A stretch of 29,414 nt of DNA from Candidatus Methanoperedentaceae archaeon (GTDB taxonomy: Archaea; Halobacteriota; Methanosarcinia; Methanosarcinales; Methanoperedenaceae): the NCBI GenBank assembly GCA_014859785.1, contig JACUTP010000002.1:1-29414 (forward strand). The letters are read 5' to 3'. Positions 1 to 8,677 of the stretch are shown here, one piece after another. A program made the translations under genes and the position numbers. The notes beneath the pieces were generated by a model. That model was not told where the DNA came from, searched no databases, and saw only the letters and a program-made list of their open reading frames with translations. Each line of letters begins with the position of its first letter. The stretch's first letter is position 1.

Positions 1-172
1 CTACAAAAAATCAAGTTGCTGTTTTTGGTTACAGCATTATGTTATAAACTCAGGTCTGATAATTTTAACCTCCACTACAGAGAAATGTCTGGAAAGATAA
101 TAAAACTGACTCGCCGGATATTTTAACAGCGCTTTAATTCAAAAAAAGTTTATAAGTTAATATTGTAACCCC
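1..172. other. Left-edge non-coding stretch
   Basis: This AT-rich segment lies downstream of the geranylgeranyl reductase stop codon. I see no open frame with recognisable content on either strand, no RNA gene and no clear terminator. It presumably separates the reductase from a gene outside the window. Confidence 0.5.
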
Positions 173-1330
173 TCAAACCAGCCCCTTCAGCACTCCCGGA
201 AATGACCTGAGCCCTGAAAAACTCAACATTTCCTTCAAAAACCTGTTTTTAACCCCGTTCCACATCTCCTCATACCCTATATCCCCCCTTGAAAGCCTGG
301 CAAACATCTCCATGAATTCAGGATTTTTCTTTAAAATCCCGTGCACCAGTTTAGGCGCGCTGTAAAACACCCTTCCCACCCTTGCCGCATACCTGAACTC
401 CTTATAAATCTCATTATCTATCCGCGCCCCGTATTCAGAAAACTCCTGTCCTGCTTCCATTACACCGGCTGCAATCTGTGCGCTTCTGACAGCATAATAA
501 ATCCCCTCCCCGGTAAACGGGTCAACAAGTGAAGCAGCATCCCCCAGAAGCATGCACCTGTCATTCCAGATATCGGCAGCGTCATTAAAAAAAGACAGGG
601 CGCACCGCCTTTTAAGAAAAGTTTCAGTAACATCCGGCACGCACTTTTCCATGAACCCGGAATAATAAGCAAATGGATTTTCACACCTGCTCCCGAACCC
701 ACCCACACCAACTGAAAGATGGTCTGCTTTCGGGAAAATCCACCCGTAGCCGTACGGGATGGAACCCATGTCAAAACGAATTTCATCGACTGCTGTTTCC
801 ATGGACCGGGGCGGAATCTTCACCTCCCCCTTGACAAGGTACGCAAACTTCTTTTTTTTGTTAAGCCCGAGACTCCTTGCCACGGAACTTCCCGCACCAT
901 CTGCGCCTATAACAATCCCTCCCTCATAACTTCCTGAATCAGTGATAACCTGTACACTGCTGACTTTCTCACTTACTTTCATAACCCTTTCCATGGAAAC
1001 CCTCGCACCTTCCTGTTCTGCTTTTTCCGTGAGGTAATAATCGAACCTGTCCCGCATCACCGTATAGCAAACAGGTTTTTTTGAAATATGGTGTATTGCG
1101 TCCTCCCCCTGGTAACTAAGGCATATCCCGGAGATGTTTTTTTCCACAACACTTTTAAAACCGCTGTGTAGAATTTTATCTATTCTTGCAGACAGCGCCC
1201 CCCCGCAGGGCTTGTATCTTGGAAGTTTTGCCTTCTCGATAGCAAGGACGCTGAATCCTCTCCTTGCCAGTTCATATGCTGCTGTAGCCCCGGCAGGACC
1301 GAGCCCAACCACTATAGCATCGTAAAACAT
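173..1330 (-). CDS. Geranylgeranyl reductase family FAD protein
   Basis: A 385-residue flavoprotein that probably hydrogenates the geranylgeranyl chains of archaeal ether lipids to phytanyl chains at the membrane. The N-terminus carries the dinucleotide-binding fold (VVGLGPAGATAA, about residues 8-19, with an acidic E near 32 ending beta 2), followed by the PCGGAL motif of the reductase family. Further on are YGYGWIFPK and the second FAD motif LLGDAASLVDPFTGEGI. The length is normal for archaeal enzymes. The ATG at 1330 is preceded by a good AGGTGAG ribosome site. The gene stands alone on this strand and is divergent from the Lrp-TRASH regulator. The isoprenoid operon that makes its substrate precursor begins 0.9 kb away. 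Some family members act on quinones or other prenyl compounds, so the exact substrate is not settled by sequence. Confidence 0.88.
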   Translation of the reverse strand: MFYDAIVVGLGPAGATAAYELARRGFSVLAIEKAKLPRYKPCGGALSARIDKILHSGFKSVVEKNISGICLSYQGEDAIHHISKKPVCYTVMRDRFDYYLTEKAEQEGARVSMERVMKVSEKVSSVQVITDSGSYEGGIVIGADGAGSSVARSLGLNKKKKFAYLVKGEVKIPPRSMETAVDEIRFDMGSIPYGYGWIFPKADHLSVGVGGFGSRCENPFAYYSGFMEKCVPDVTETFLKRRCALSFFNDAADIWNDRCMLLGDAASLVDPFTGEGIYYAVRSAQIAAGVMEAGQEFSEYGARIDNEIYKEFRYAARVGRVFYSAPKLVHGILKKNPEFMEMFARLSRGDIGYEEMWNGVKNRFLKEMLSFSGLRSFPGVLKGLV

Positions 1331-1445
1331 AATTTCTCACCTAGCATATTGTTAAAATATAAGTTAAAATTATCTCCCAGGAATTCAAATCCCGCAACAT
1401 TATCCTTACAGTTAATTTCCTGTTATCCTCAATAAACTACTTATG

Positions 1446-1462
1446 TTTACACTGCATGTAAA
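1446..1462. promoter_or_regulatory. Inverted repeat, candidate auto-operator
   Basis: TTTACA-CTGCA-TGTAAA is a perfect 6-bp inverted repeat with a 5-bp spacer, ending 8 bp before the ATG of the Lrp-TRASH regulator. A TATA-like TACTTATG lies just upstream at about 1437-1444, so the repeat would cover the transcription start. This fits negative autoregulation, common in Lrp-family genes. The operator role is inferred from position and symmetry only. Confidence 0.4.
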
Positions 1463-1470
1463 GTGGTAAC

Positions 1471-2070
1471 ATGGCAGAACTGGACAATCTCGATGTTAAG
1501 ATCTTAACACATCTTCTGGATAACAGCAGGAAGTCGTTTAATGAAATTGCTAAAAGTTGCCTGACCAGCGTACCTACGGTAAATAGTCGTGTTAACAGGT
1601 TGCTTGAACTCGGTATTATCAAGAAATTCACAATTGATATTGATAATGCCAGGATTGGTATTACAGAGGCAGTATTAATCGTAAATGCCACACCGAATGC
1701 AATTAACAGGGTTGCAGAGGAACTTATGGCTCTTGAAGAAGTAAAAGAACTTTATGTGACCTCTGATTCTGATACTGCCATTGTTTCCAGGATAGCAGGG
1801 GATATGCAGCGCCTCTCTGGAATCCAGGACCGGATTGACCTGACAGGTGTGAATAATATCCGGGTCATAAATGTAAAAACCCAATTTAAAAAAGATACCA
1901 CTATACCGCTTTCATCATCAAGTTTAACCCTGACCTGTGCCTTTTGCAGCAAAAAAGTAAACGGAGAGGCTGTCAGGAAGAAGTTCGACAGTAAAGATTA
2001 CTTTTTTTGCTGTAATACATGCAGGGGCGAGTTTGAAAAGAGATATATAAAACTTCTTGAAAAAGCTTGA
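1471..2070 (+). CDS. Lrp/AsnC-type regulator with C-terminal TRASH metal-binding domain
   Basis: A 199-residue transcription factor with three parts. Residues 1-55 are an Lrp-type winged helix-turn-helix (LDVKILTHLLDNSRKSFNEIA followed by a recognition helix, with NRLLELGIIKKF at the wing). Residues 60-140 resemble the RAM-type ligand or oligomerisation domain. Residues 153-190 are a TRASH domain with C156, C159, C180, C181 and C184. In archaea, Lrp-TRASH proteins such as CopR/CopT respond to copper, so a metal-sensing role is likely here, though the metal cannot be read from sequence. No copper ATPase or chaperone lies nearby. Its neighbours are a lipid reductase (divergent) and the mevalonate operon. 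An inverted repeat sits directly before the start codon. Confidence 0.85.
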   Translation: MAELDNLDVKILTHLLDNSRKSFNEIAKSCLTSVPTVNSRVNRLLELGIIKKFTIDIDNARIGITEAVLIVNATPNAINRVAEELMALEEVKELYVTSDSDTAIVSRIAGDMQRLSGIQDRIDLTGVNNIRVINVKTQFKKDTTIPLSSSSLTLTCAFCSKKVNGEAVRKKFDSKDYFFCCNTCRGEFEKRYIKLLEKA

Positions 2071-2177
2071 ATAGCCAAATTCCTGTGTTTTGTCAGTCAA
2101 TCCCATAATAAACATCATACCTCCCAATTCCTATGTTGTCATCATCGCACCCCACTATCTCAATATTCGATAACCCT

Positions 2178-2185
2178 TATATTAA
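2178..2185 (+). promoter_or_regulatory. TATA-like promoter of the isoprenoid operon
   Basis: TTATATTA lies 37-44 bp before the mevalonate kinase ATG, in a 151-bp intergenic gap, with a GGTGAT ribosome-binding-like sequence at 2211-2216. The spacing suits an archaeal TATA box with a short leader. The call rests on sequence and position only. Confidence 0.45.
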
Positions 2186-2221
2186 TTCAGGACATCTTGA
2201 GATGTAAACTGGTGATAAAAA

Positions 2222-3118
2222 ATGACAACTTGCTCGGCACCCGGCAAAATCTACCTGTTTGGTGAACATGCTGTTGTGTACGGTGAAAGCGCGCTCGCAT
2301 GTGCCGTAGAACTAAGGACACATGTATCCGCAAAAAAATCGGATTCTGTAAAAATCACATCAAAAATCGGGACAACCGGACTGAATTTCAGGAAGCATGC
2401 TTATGTTTCATCAGCCATCATAAAACTTGGCGTAAAAGATGTTGCAGTTAAAATAACATCCGATATTCCCATAGGTTCAGGTCTTGGCTCATCCGCAGCC
2501 GTTACCGTTGCCACACTCTCTGCAATAAACGATGAATACTCATTCGGCTTCGGGAAAGAAGATATCGCCAGGATGGGGCACGAGATAGAACTCGATATCC
2601 AGGGCGCTGCAAGCCAGACAGATACCTTTGTCTCAACAATGGGCGGGGTTGTGGAAATACCATCACGCACATTAATGCAGCCCCCTGACTGCGGAATCGT
2701 TATCGGTAACACCAGAAAAGGTACTAAATCCAAAAAAACGGCAAAGCTCGTAAAACAGGTAGCTGCACTTAAAGAAGAATATCCCGAAATCATAGACCCG
2801 ATAATAAAAACAATTGGCTCATTCACACAAAAAGGCAGGATTCTTTTATCAGAAAAAGATTATAACTCACTGGGCAGGCTAATGAATGTAAACCACGGGC
2901 TTCTTGATGCCCTTGGCGTGGGCACGACTGAATTATCGGCTCTCGTTTATGCTGCAAGAGATGCAGGTGCGTTCGGTGCCAAGATAACAGGCGCTGGCGG
3001 GGGAGGATGCATGTTCGCACTTACAGACTCGCCAAAAAAAACAGCATCTGCAATAAAAGCCGCAGGAGGAGAGGCAATAATCACAGAATTCACAAAAGAA
3101 GGGGTATTAAAGGAATGA
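2222..3118 (+). CDS. mvk: Mevalonate kinase
   Basis: A 298-residue GHMP kinase that phosphorylates mevalonate to 5-phosphomevalonate, the first ATP-dependent step of archaeal isoprenoid synthesis. Motif 1 is SAPGKIYLFGEHAVVYG (residues 5-21). The ATP-binding motif is PIGSGLGSSAA (83-93). The likely catalytic Asp is D134 in GAASQTDTFVST. Motif 3, KITGAGGGGCM, is near the C-terminus. The length fits archaeal mevalonate kinases. It opens a five-gene operon, and its stop overlaps the ATG of isopentenyl phosphate kinase by 4 nt (ATGA). That pairing supports mevalonate kinase over other GHMP kinases. Confidence 0.95.
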   Translation: MTTCSAPGKIYLFGEHAVVYGESALACAVELRTHVSAKKSDSVKITSKIGTTGLNFRKHAYVSSAIIKLGVKDVAVKITSDIPIGSGLGSSAAVTVATLSAINDEYSFGFGKEDIARMGHEIELDIQGAASQTDTFVSTMGGVVEIPSRTLMQPPDCGIVIGNTRKGTKSKKTAKLVKQVAALKEEYPEIIDPIIKTIGSFTQKGRILLSEKDYNSLGRLMNVNHGLLDALGVGTTELSALVYAARDAGAFGAKITGAGGGGCMFALTDSPKKTASAIKAAGGEAIITEFTKEGVLKE

Positions 3119-3888
3119 GTTTAGTTATTTTAAAGATTGGCGGAAGTGTAATTACAAAGAAAGATTCTGTATCCAGACCGAGGAAGGATGAGATAGACAG
3201 GATATCAAAAGAAATAGCCTCGTATGTTACCGAGAATGAAGTAACCGATAAACTGGTACTTGTCCATGGCGCAGGCTCATTCGGTCATCCGCAGGCAATG
3301 AGATACAACCTTAATGAGAAGTTCGATACAAAAGGCGTTTACGAAATCCACAAATCCGTTAAGGAACTTAATTCGATTGTGGTTGACTCTTTAAATGATG
3401 CGGGTGTGAATGCACTGCCTGTACACCCTTTGAGTTCACTTTTACTTGAAAACGGCAATATCGTGGACTCAAGTCCTGAAAAGTTCAATCTTATGCTTGA
3501 AAGGGGTGCTGTTCCGGTATTCCACGGCGATGTTGTGATGGACAGGATAAAAGGGGCGGCAATTTTATCAGGTGACAGGATAACGCCGTATCTTTCAGTG
3601 ATGCTCGGAGCTTCAAGAATCGGTGCAGGGAGCAATGTTGACGGTGTTATTGATGATACTGGTTCTGTTATTAAGAAAATCTCACCTCCTGGTTTTGTTG
3701 ATATGAAGAAACATATAAGCGGCTCATCATCCACAGACGTCACAGGCGGCATGCTCGGGAAAGTATCTGAATTTGTTGAACTTTCACGTGTGGGGGTAAG
3801 TTCCCGGATATTTAATGCATCCAAAAAAGGCATGGTTACCAAATTCTTATATGGTGAGGATGTAGGAACGTTAATAGCTGATAAATGA
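3115..3888 (+). CDS. ipk: Isopentenyl phosphate kinase
   Basis: A 257-residue amino acid kinase fold enzyme that converts isopentenyl phosphate to isopentenyl diphosphate, the hallmark of the archaeal mevalonate pathway. Visible motifs are the N-terminal LVILKIGGSVITKK with its phosphate-binding glycines and lysines, and VHGAGSFGHP (residues 50-59), where H58 matches the catalytic His of characterised enzymes. GDRITPYLSVML and a TGGMLGK loop follow. I place the start at the ATG at 3115, which overlaps the mevalonate kinase stop. The frame stays open back to 3007, but those residues are basic, non-conserved and lie inside mvk. The enzymes between phosphomevalonate and isopentenyl phosphate are not in the window. 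Confidence 0.95.
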   Translation: MSLVILKIGGSVITKKDSVSRPRKDEIDRISKEIASYVTENEVTDKLVLVHGAGSFGHPQAMRYNLNEKFDTKGVYEIHKSVKELNSIVVDSLNDAGVNALPVHPLSSLLLENGNIVDSSPEKFNLMLERGAVPVFHGDVVMDRIKGAAILSGDRITPYLSVMLGASRIGAGSNVDGVIDDTGSVIKKISPPGFVDMKKHISGSSSTDVTGGMLGKVSEFVELSRVGVSSRIFNASKKGMVTKFLYGEDVGTLIADK

Positions 3889-3917
3889 GATTAAGGCGTG
3901 TTAATTAGAGGTACTGA

Positions 3918-5021
3918 ATGAGCACATCGGTAAGAAAGTTAGAGCATTTAAACCTGTGCGTGGAAAAAGACGTGGAAGCCCGAAAATCCAGTACAGGATT
4001 GAGGATATCGGGTTTTGATGATATAGAACTGATTCATAACTGCCTTCCTGAGATAAACAAGGACTCCCTTGATATGGAGACGGTTTTCCTTGGCAGGAAA
4101 CTCGCAGCACCGCTTTTAATCGCATCAATGACAGGCGGTCATCCTGGTACAAAAGCGGCAAATGCGGCACTTGCAGGCGCTGCTGAGGAACTCGGGATAG
4201 GTATGGGAGTTGGCAGCCAGAGGGCAGCCATTGAAGACCCGCAACTTGAAGACTCATTCAGGGTTGTGCGTGACAGGGCACCCGGCGCGTTCATATACGG
4301 GAATGTCGGTGCTGCCCAGCTAAATGAATTCGGGATAGAAGGTCTTGAAAAAGCGGTTGAAATGATAGATGCCGATGCACTTGCGATTCATTTGAATTTC
4401 CTGCAGGAAGCGGTACAGCCAGAAGGAAATGTTGATGCCTCTGGATGCCTTGAAGCAATAAGAAAAACATGCCGTGAACTTTCGGTGCCTGTTATAGTAA
4501 AAGAGACCGGTGCGGGAATATCTCATGCGCAGGCAGTCGCTATACGTGATGCAGGCGCCTCGGCTATTGATATTGGCGGTCTTGGCGGTACAAGCTGGGC
4601 AGGGGTTGAAACATACCGGGCGAAGGAACGCGGGGATATCTTATGTGAACATCTTGGAACAGAATTCTGGAACTGGGGAATACCCACAGTTTCCAGTATT
4701 GTGGAATCAAAAGTATCATTACCTGTTATTGCAACAGGCGGAATCCGGACAGGACTTGATATTGCAAAATCAATAGCACTCGGAGCATCTCTTTGCGGGA
4801 TTGCACTTCCGCTGGTTGCCCCCGCCCTTAAAAGCAGTAATGATGTGGTAAACAGGCTGAAACTTGTTTTAGGGGAATTGAAAGTTGCAATGTTCCTGAC
4901 AGGCAGCCGGAATGTGGAAGAACTGGGCAATGCCCCTGCTGTTATTACAGGTAAGACAAAGGAGTTCCTTGAACAGAGGGGATTTGAAACAGGTAAATTT
5001 GCCCGGAAAATAAATGTATAA
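3918..5021 (+). CDS. fni: Type 2 isopentenyl-diphosphate delta-isomerase (FMN-dependent)
   Basis: A 367-residue TIM-barrel flavoenzyme that interconverts IPP and DMAPP in the cytoplasm using reduced FMN. The signature stretch MTGGHPGTKAANAALA, then GMGVGSQRAAIEDP, is followed by HLNFLQEAVQPEG, VKETGAGIS and GGLGGTSWAGVE; the C-terminal ATGGIRTG resembles the phosphate-binding loop. All are typical of type 2 isomerases and unlike the Nudix type 1 enzyme. It begins 29 bp after ipk, within the same operon, and supplies DMAPP for the prenyltransferase two genes downstream. Confidence 0.95.
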   Translation: MSTSVRKLEHLNLCVEKDVEARKSSTGLRISGFDDIELIHNCLPEINKDSLDMETVFLGRKLAAPLLIASMTGGHPGTKAANAALAGAAEELGIGMGVGSQRAAIEDPQLEDSFRVVRDRAPGAFIYGNVGAAQLNEFGIEGLEKAVEMIDADALAIHLNFLQEAVQPEGNVDASGCLEAIRKTCRELSVPVIVKETGAGISHAQAVAIRDAGASAIDIGGLGGTSWAGVETYRAKERGDILCEHLGTEFWNWGIPTVSSIVESKVSLPVIATGGIRTGLDIAKSIALGASLCGIALPLVAPALKSSNDVVNRLKLVLGELKVAMFLTGSRNVEELGNAPAVITGKTKEFLEQRGFETGKFARKINV

Positions 5022-5046
5022 AATTAATTATTTTGGAGAAAATTAA

Positions 5047-6384
5047 ATGACTGAAATTGGAATAGTAGCAGTAGGCGGATACAACGAAATGGGGAAAAAC
5101 ATGACAGGTGTCCGTATTGATAATGATATAATCGTACTTGATATGGGGCTTCGCCTTGACCGGGTACAGATTCACGAAGATCTGGAAGTGGATGAAATGC
5201 ATTCCATGGACCTTATCAAGCTGGGAGCGATACCGGACGATACTGTGATGAAAGAAGTCGGGGGTAAAGTAAAAGCCATTGTATGCGCCCACGGTCATCT
5301 TGACCATATAGGTGCCATACCCAAACTCGCACACAGGTATAATGCCCCTATTGTTGCAACACCCTATACTGCAGAGCTTGTAAAACATGAAATTTCAGAT
5401 GAAAGGAAATTCAGGGTGAAAAACGAGATAATACCTGTTAAAACAGGCGGGACTTATGATGTGACGCCTGATATACAGGTTGAATTCATACGCATGCAGC
5501 ACAGTATAGTGGATGCTGCATTTGCCGCAATCCATACAACTGAAGGTGTTATCCTGTATGCAAGTGATTTTAAGCTTGACAGGACACCCACCATCGGGGA
5601 AGCGCCTGACTTCCAGAGACTGAGAAAACTCGGGAAAGAGGGCGTGAAAGCTATGGTTACCGAGAGTACGAATTCGGGCAATTCAGGTAAGACGCCATCT
5701 GAGCAAATAGCAAAAGACCTTGTCCGTGATGTCCTGCTCGGTACAGAGGAAACAGAAGGCGGTGTTATAATCACCACGTTTTCATCCCATGTGTCACGTA
5801 TTAATGCGATTATCCAGGCAGCAGAAGAAATGGAGCGGATTCCGGTACTGCTTGGCAGGTCAATGGAACGGTACATGTCAATTGCTGAAAAACTGGATTT
5901 AATAAAATTCCCTGATAACCTGGAAATACACGGGAACAGGAATGCCGTGGATAAAGCCTTCAAACGTATTATTAATGACGGAAAAGAAAAATACCTGCCA
6001 ATTGTTACCGGGCACCAGGGTGAGCCGAATGCAATTCTTACCAGGGTTGCAAACGGGGAAACGCATTATAATATAGAAAGCGGGGATAAGGTAGTATTTT
6101 CCGCAAACACCATCCCGAATCCCATGACAATCGCTAACAGGTATGCCCTTGAGACTAAACTGAAAATGCGTGGTGCACGATTGTACGATAATGTCCACGT
6201 ATCAGGACATGCGGGACGGGAAGACCACTGGGAGCTTCTCAGGATGATATCACCTGAACAGGTAATACCTTCCCACGGCAACATCGAGATGCACGCAAAC
6301 TATGTCGAGATGGCGGAGGATGCAGGGTATGTTTTCGGTGACACGGTACACATCATGAGAAACGGAGAGGAAATGATTATATGA
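5047..6384 (+). CDS. Archaeal RNase J (metallo-beta-lactamase/beta-CASP ribonuclease)
   Basis: A 445-residue beta-CASP nuclease. The zinc motif HGHLDH (H82, H84, D86, H87) is followed by a distal His in MQHSIVD, an Asp in LYASDFKLD, and the beta-CASP motifs TESTNSG, TTFSSHVSRI and VSGHAGREDHWELL, ending at IPSHG. Characterised euryarchaeal RNase J enzymes are 5'-3' exoribonucleases with some endonuclease activity. The gene lies inside the isoprenoid operon, 25 bp after fni, and its stop overlaps the GGPP synthase start by 4 nt. There is no obvious metabolic link, so co-transcription probably reflects growth-coupled expression. Confidence 0.9.
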   Translation: MTEIGIVAVGGYNEMGKNMTGVRIDNDIIVLDMGLRLDRVQIHEDLEVDEMHSMDLIKLGAIPDDTVMKEVGGKVKAIVCAHGHLDHIGAIPKLAHRYNAPIVATPYTAELVKHEISDERKFRVKNEIIPVKTGGTYDVTPDIQVEFIRMQHSIVDAAFAAIHTTEGVILYASDFKLDRTPTIGEAPDFQRLRKLGKEGVKAMVTESTNSGNSGKTPSEQIAKDLVRDVLLGTEETEGGVIITTFSSHVSRINAIIQAAEEMERIPVLLGRSMERYMSIAEKLDLIKFPDNLEIHGNRNAVDKAFKRIINDGKEKYLPIVTGHQGEPNAILTRVANGETHYNIESGDKVVFSANTIPNPMTIANRYALETKLKMRGARLYDNVHVSGHAGREDHWELLRMISPEQVIPSHGNIEMHANYVEMAEDAGYVFGDTVHIMRNGEEMII

Positions 6385-7343
6385 TTGAGGAAGTTCTGCA
6401 GGAAAGGGCGAAAATCATTGATGAGGCAATTAAAACGTATCTCCCGGTAACCTATCCGGATGAAATGTACATATCCATGCGCCATCTCCTGGACGCAGGA
6501 GGGAAACGGCTTCGACCGACGGCTTTAATCCTTGCCGCAGAAGCAACTGGAGGCGTGGCTGAAAATGTGATTCCTGCGGCAGTGGCTGTTGAGATGGTAC
6601 ATAATTTCACCCTTATTCATGACGATATCATGGATGAGGCTGACATAAGGCGCGGGTTTGTTACGGTCCATAAGAAATGGGGGATGCCAAGTGCTATAAT
6701 CTCAGGGGATGCCCTTTATTCAAAGGCTTTTGAGATTCTTGCCGAATCAAAAAGCGAACCCGCCCGGGTTGTTGAGAGCATCGGGCTGATTGCGAGAACG
6801 TGTACTGGTATCTGCGAAGGGCAGTGGATGGATATTGATTTTGAAACACGGAATAACGTTGTTGAGGATGAGTACCTTGAGATGGTTGAGAAAAAAACAG
6901 CAGTCCTTTTTGCAGGGGCGTTAAAAACAGGTGCAATCCTCTCAGGTGCGGGTAAGAAAGAGGCACGGGCATTGTGGGATTTCGGGATATTTGTAGGTGT
7001 TGGATTCCAGATTTACGATGATGTTATCGACCTTATTACGCCAGAGGAGATTCTCGGGAAGGCGCAGGGCGGCGATATAATGGAAGGAAAACGCACCCTT
7101 ATTATAATTAATGCCCTTTCAAAAGGCGTTACTATCGAGGCGCTGGGGAAAACCAATGCGACTAAAAACGAGGTTTCAGTAGCCATATCCACATTGAAAA
7201 AGTCAGGTTCGATTGACTATGCCATGGACAAGGCACTGGATTTTGTCGACAGGGGCAAGTCAGCACTTTCGGTACTGCCCGATTCTGAGGCTAAAAGCCT
7301 TTTACTGGAACTTGCCGACTATATGGTTCAGCGGAAATATTAG
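6381..7343 (+). CDS. idsA: Geranylgeranyl diphosphate synthase (short-chain prenyltransferase)
   Basis: A 320-residue trans-prenyltransferase that condenses IPP with allylic diphosphates to build the C20 chain of archaeal lipids. The first Asp-rich motif is D81-D82-x-x-D85 (HDDIMDEAD) and the second is D213-D214-x-x-D217 (YDDVID). GGKRLRP (40-46) binds IPP diphosphate. The residue five positions before the first motif is aromatic (F76), which in archaeal type I enzymes limits the product to C20. It is the last gene of the isoprenoid operon. It ends 68 bp from the convergent thiC stop, and I see no strong hairpin terminator there. Confidence 0.93.
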   Translation: MIEEVLQERAKIIDEAIKTYLPVTYPDEMYISMRHLLDAGGKRLRPTALILAAEATGGVAENVIPAAVAVEMVHNFTLIHDDIMDEADIRRGFVTVHKKWGMPSAIISGDALYSKAFEILAESKSEPARVVESIGLIARTCTGICEGQWMDIDFETRNNVVEDEYLEMVEKKTAVLFAGALKTGAILSGAGKKEARALWDFGIFVGVGFQIYDDVIDLITPEEILGKAQGGDIMEGKRTLIIINALSKGVTIEALGKTNATKNEVSVAISTLKKSGSIDYAMDKALDFVDRGKSALSVLPDSEAKSLLLELADYMVQRKY

Positions 7344-7411
7344 TATGGTCATCCTGCCTGTATCCGGTTATCATAGGAAAATAAAAAGTCTTTCATCTCA
7401 TCAATACAAGG

Positions 7412-8677
7412 TTACTTTTGAATGACATCCCGCATCATTTTTATAGAGCAAAGCTCCCCGCACATGCTGCACGTTTCCTCGTTTTTGCTTCGTGCATGGA
7501 TAGCACAGGCTTTTTCGCTGTCAATGGCAAGGTTAAGCTGCCTGTTCCAGTCAAGGTCACGGCGAGCCAGCGCCATCTCACGGTCAGCTGCACGGGATTT
7601 CTCCCTCACCCCTTCTTTTGTAAGGTCAGCCGCATGGGCTGCAATCCTTGTAACAATTGCCCCTTCCCTTATATCATCCACATCAGGAAGTGCCAGATGC
7701 TCGGCTGGCGTTGTCATGCACAGGAAATCCGCACCGTGCATTCCCGCAACAGCCCCGCCCATGGCAGCAGTGATATGGTCATACCCTGGTGCAATGTCGG
7801 TTACAAGCGGTCCGAGAAGGTAAACAGGTGCATTACCTGTCAGGTGTTTCATTGCCCTGACTGAAAGCCCGATTTCGTCAATTGGAACATGTCCCGGTCC
7901 TTCGACAAACGTCTGTATTCCCTCGGCACGCGCTTTTTTAACGAGTTCACCGAGGATGATGAATTCCTCGAATTTTGCCCTGTCTGATGCATCATTGATA
8001 CAGCCTGGACGCATGCCATCGCCAAGGCTCACCGTCATGTCATATTCACGTGCAAGCTCAAGCAGGTAATCATACTCTGAATAAAAAGGGTTTTCCTCAT
8101 TATTTTGCTTCATCCACGCAATTGTGAACGCACCACCGCGGCTCACAACATCAAGAATCCTGTCGCTTCCTTTTAACCGCTCAAATGACTGGAGGGTAAC
8201 TCCTGCATGGATTGTTACAAAATCTATGCCGTCTACTGCATGTTTGCGTACTGCGTTGAACATATCGTCTGATGTCATGTTCTCGATACCGTTTCCTGCC
8301 GCCTGGTAAATGGGGACAGAGCCCACAGGGATATTCACGGCATCCATTATCCGGCGCCTGATAAGGTCAAGGTCGCCGCCGGTTGAAAGGTCCATTAAGG
8401 TATCCGCCCCGTATTTTTCTGCTGTTATCGCTTTTTCTACCTCGGCTTCTATATCAACATAATCCCGGGACGTGCCAACGTTTGCATTGACTTTGGTAAG
8501 CATAAGTTTCCCGATTCCCACGGGAATTGATTTACTGTTTACGTTTTTTGGAATAACGATTAATCCCCTTGAAAGGTGTTTCCTGATGGTTTCGGCATCT
8601 ACTCCTTCTTTTTTTGCCACATACCGCATTTCCTCAGTTACAATACCAGAGTGGGCTTTTTCCATTATTGTTGTCAT
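7412..8677 (-). CDS. thiC: Phosphomethylpyrimidine synthase ThiC
   Basis: A 421-residue radical SAM enzyme that converts aminoimidazole ribotide to the HMP phosphate of thiamine. Conserved blocks include KLMLTKVNANVGTS, DTLMDLSTGGD, NIPVGSVPIYQAA, SLGDGMRPGCINDA, VEGPGHVPIDEI and DIAPGYDHITAAMGGA. The C-terminal cluster-binding CSMCGELCSIKMM has the C-x2-C-x4-C spacing of this family. The length matches archaeal ThiC, which lacks the bacterial N-terminal extension. Its ATG overlaps the herA-like stop by 4 nt, so it is cotranscribed with that ATPase. That leaves no room for a private TPP riboswitch directly upstream. Confidence 0.96.
   Translation of the reverse strand: MTTIMEKAHSGIVTEEMRYVAKKEGVDAETIRKHLSRGLIVIPKNVNSKSIPVGIGKLMLTKVNANVGTSRDYVDIEAEVEKAITAEKYGADTLMDLSTGGDLDLIRRRIMDAVNIPVGSVPIYQAAGNGIENMTSDDMFNAVRKHAVDGIDFVTIHAGVTLQSFERLKGSDRILDVVSRGGAFTIAWMKQNNEENPFYSEYDYLLELAREYDMTVSLGDGMRPGCINDASDRAKFEEFIILGELVKKARAEGIQTFVEGPGHVPIDEIGLSVRAMKHLTGNAPVYLLGPLVTDIAPGYDHITAAMGGAVAGMHGADFLCMTTPAEHLALPDVDDIREGAIVTRIAAHAADLTKEGVREKSRAADREMALARRDLDWNRQLNLAIDSEKACAIHARSKNEETCSMCGELCSIKMMRDVIQK

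Noticed and set aside
3007..3114. N-terminal extension of isopentenyl phosphate kinase
   Set aside because: The extra 36 residues are basic, unlike the family, and lie inside mvk; the ATG at 3115 forms an ATGA overlap and begins the conserved kinase motif.
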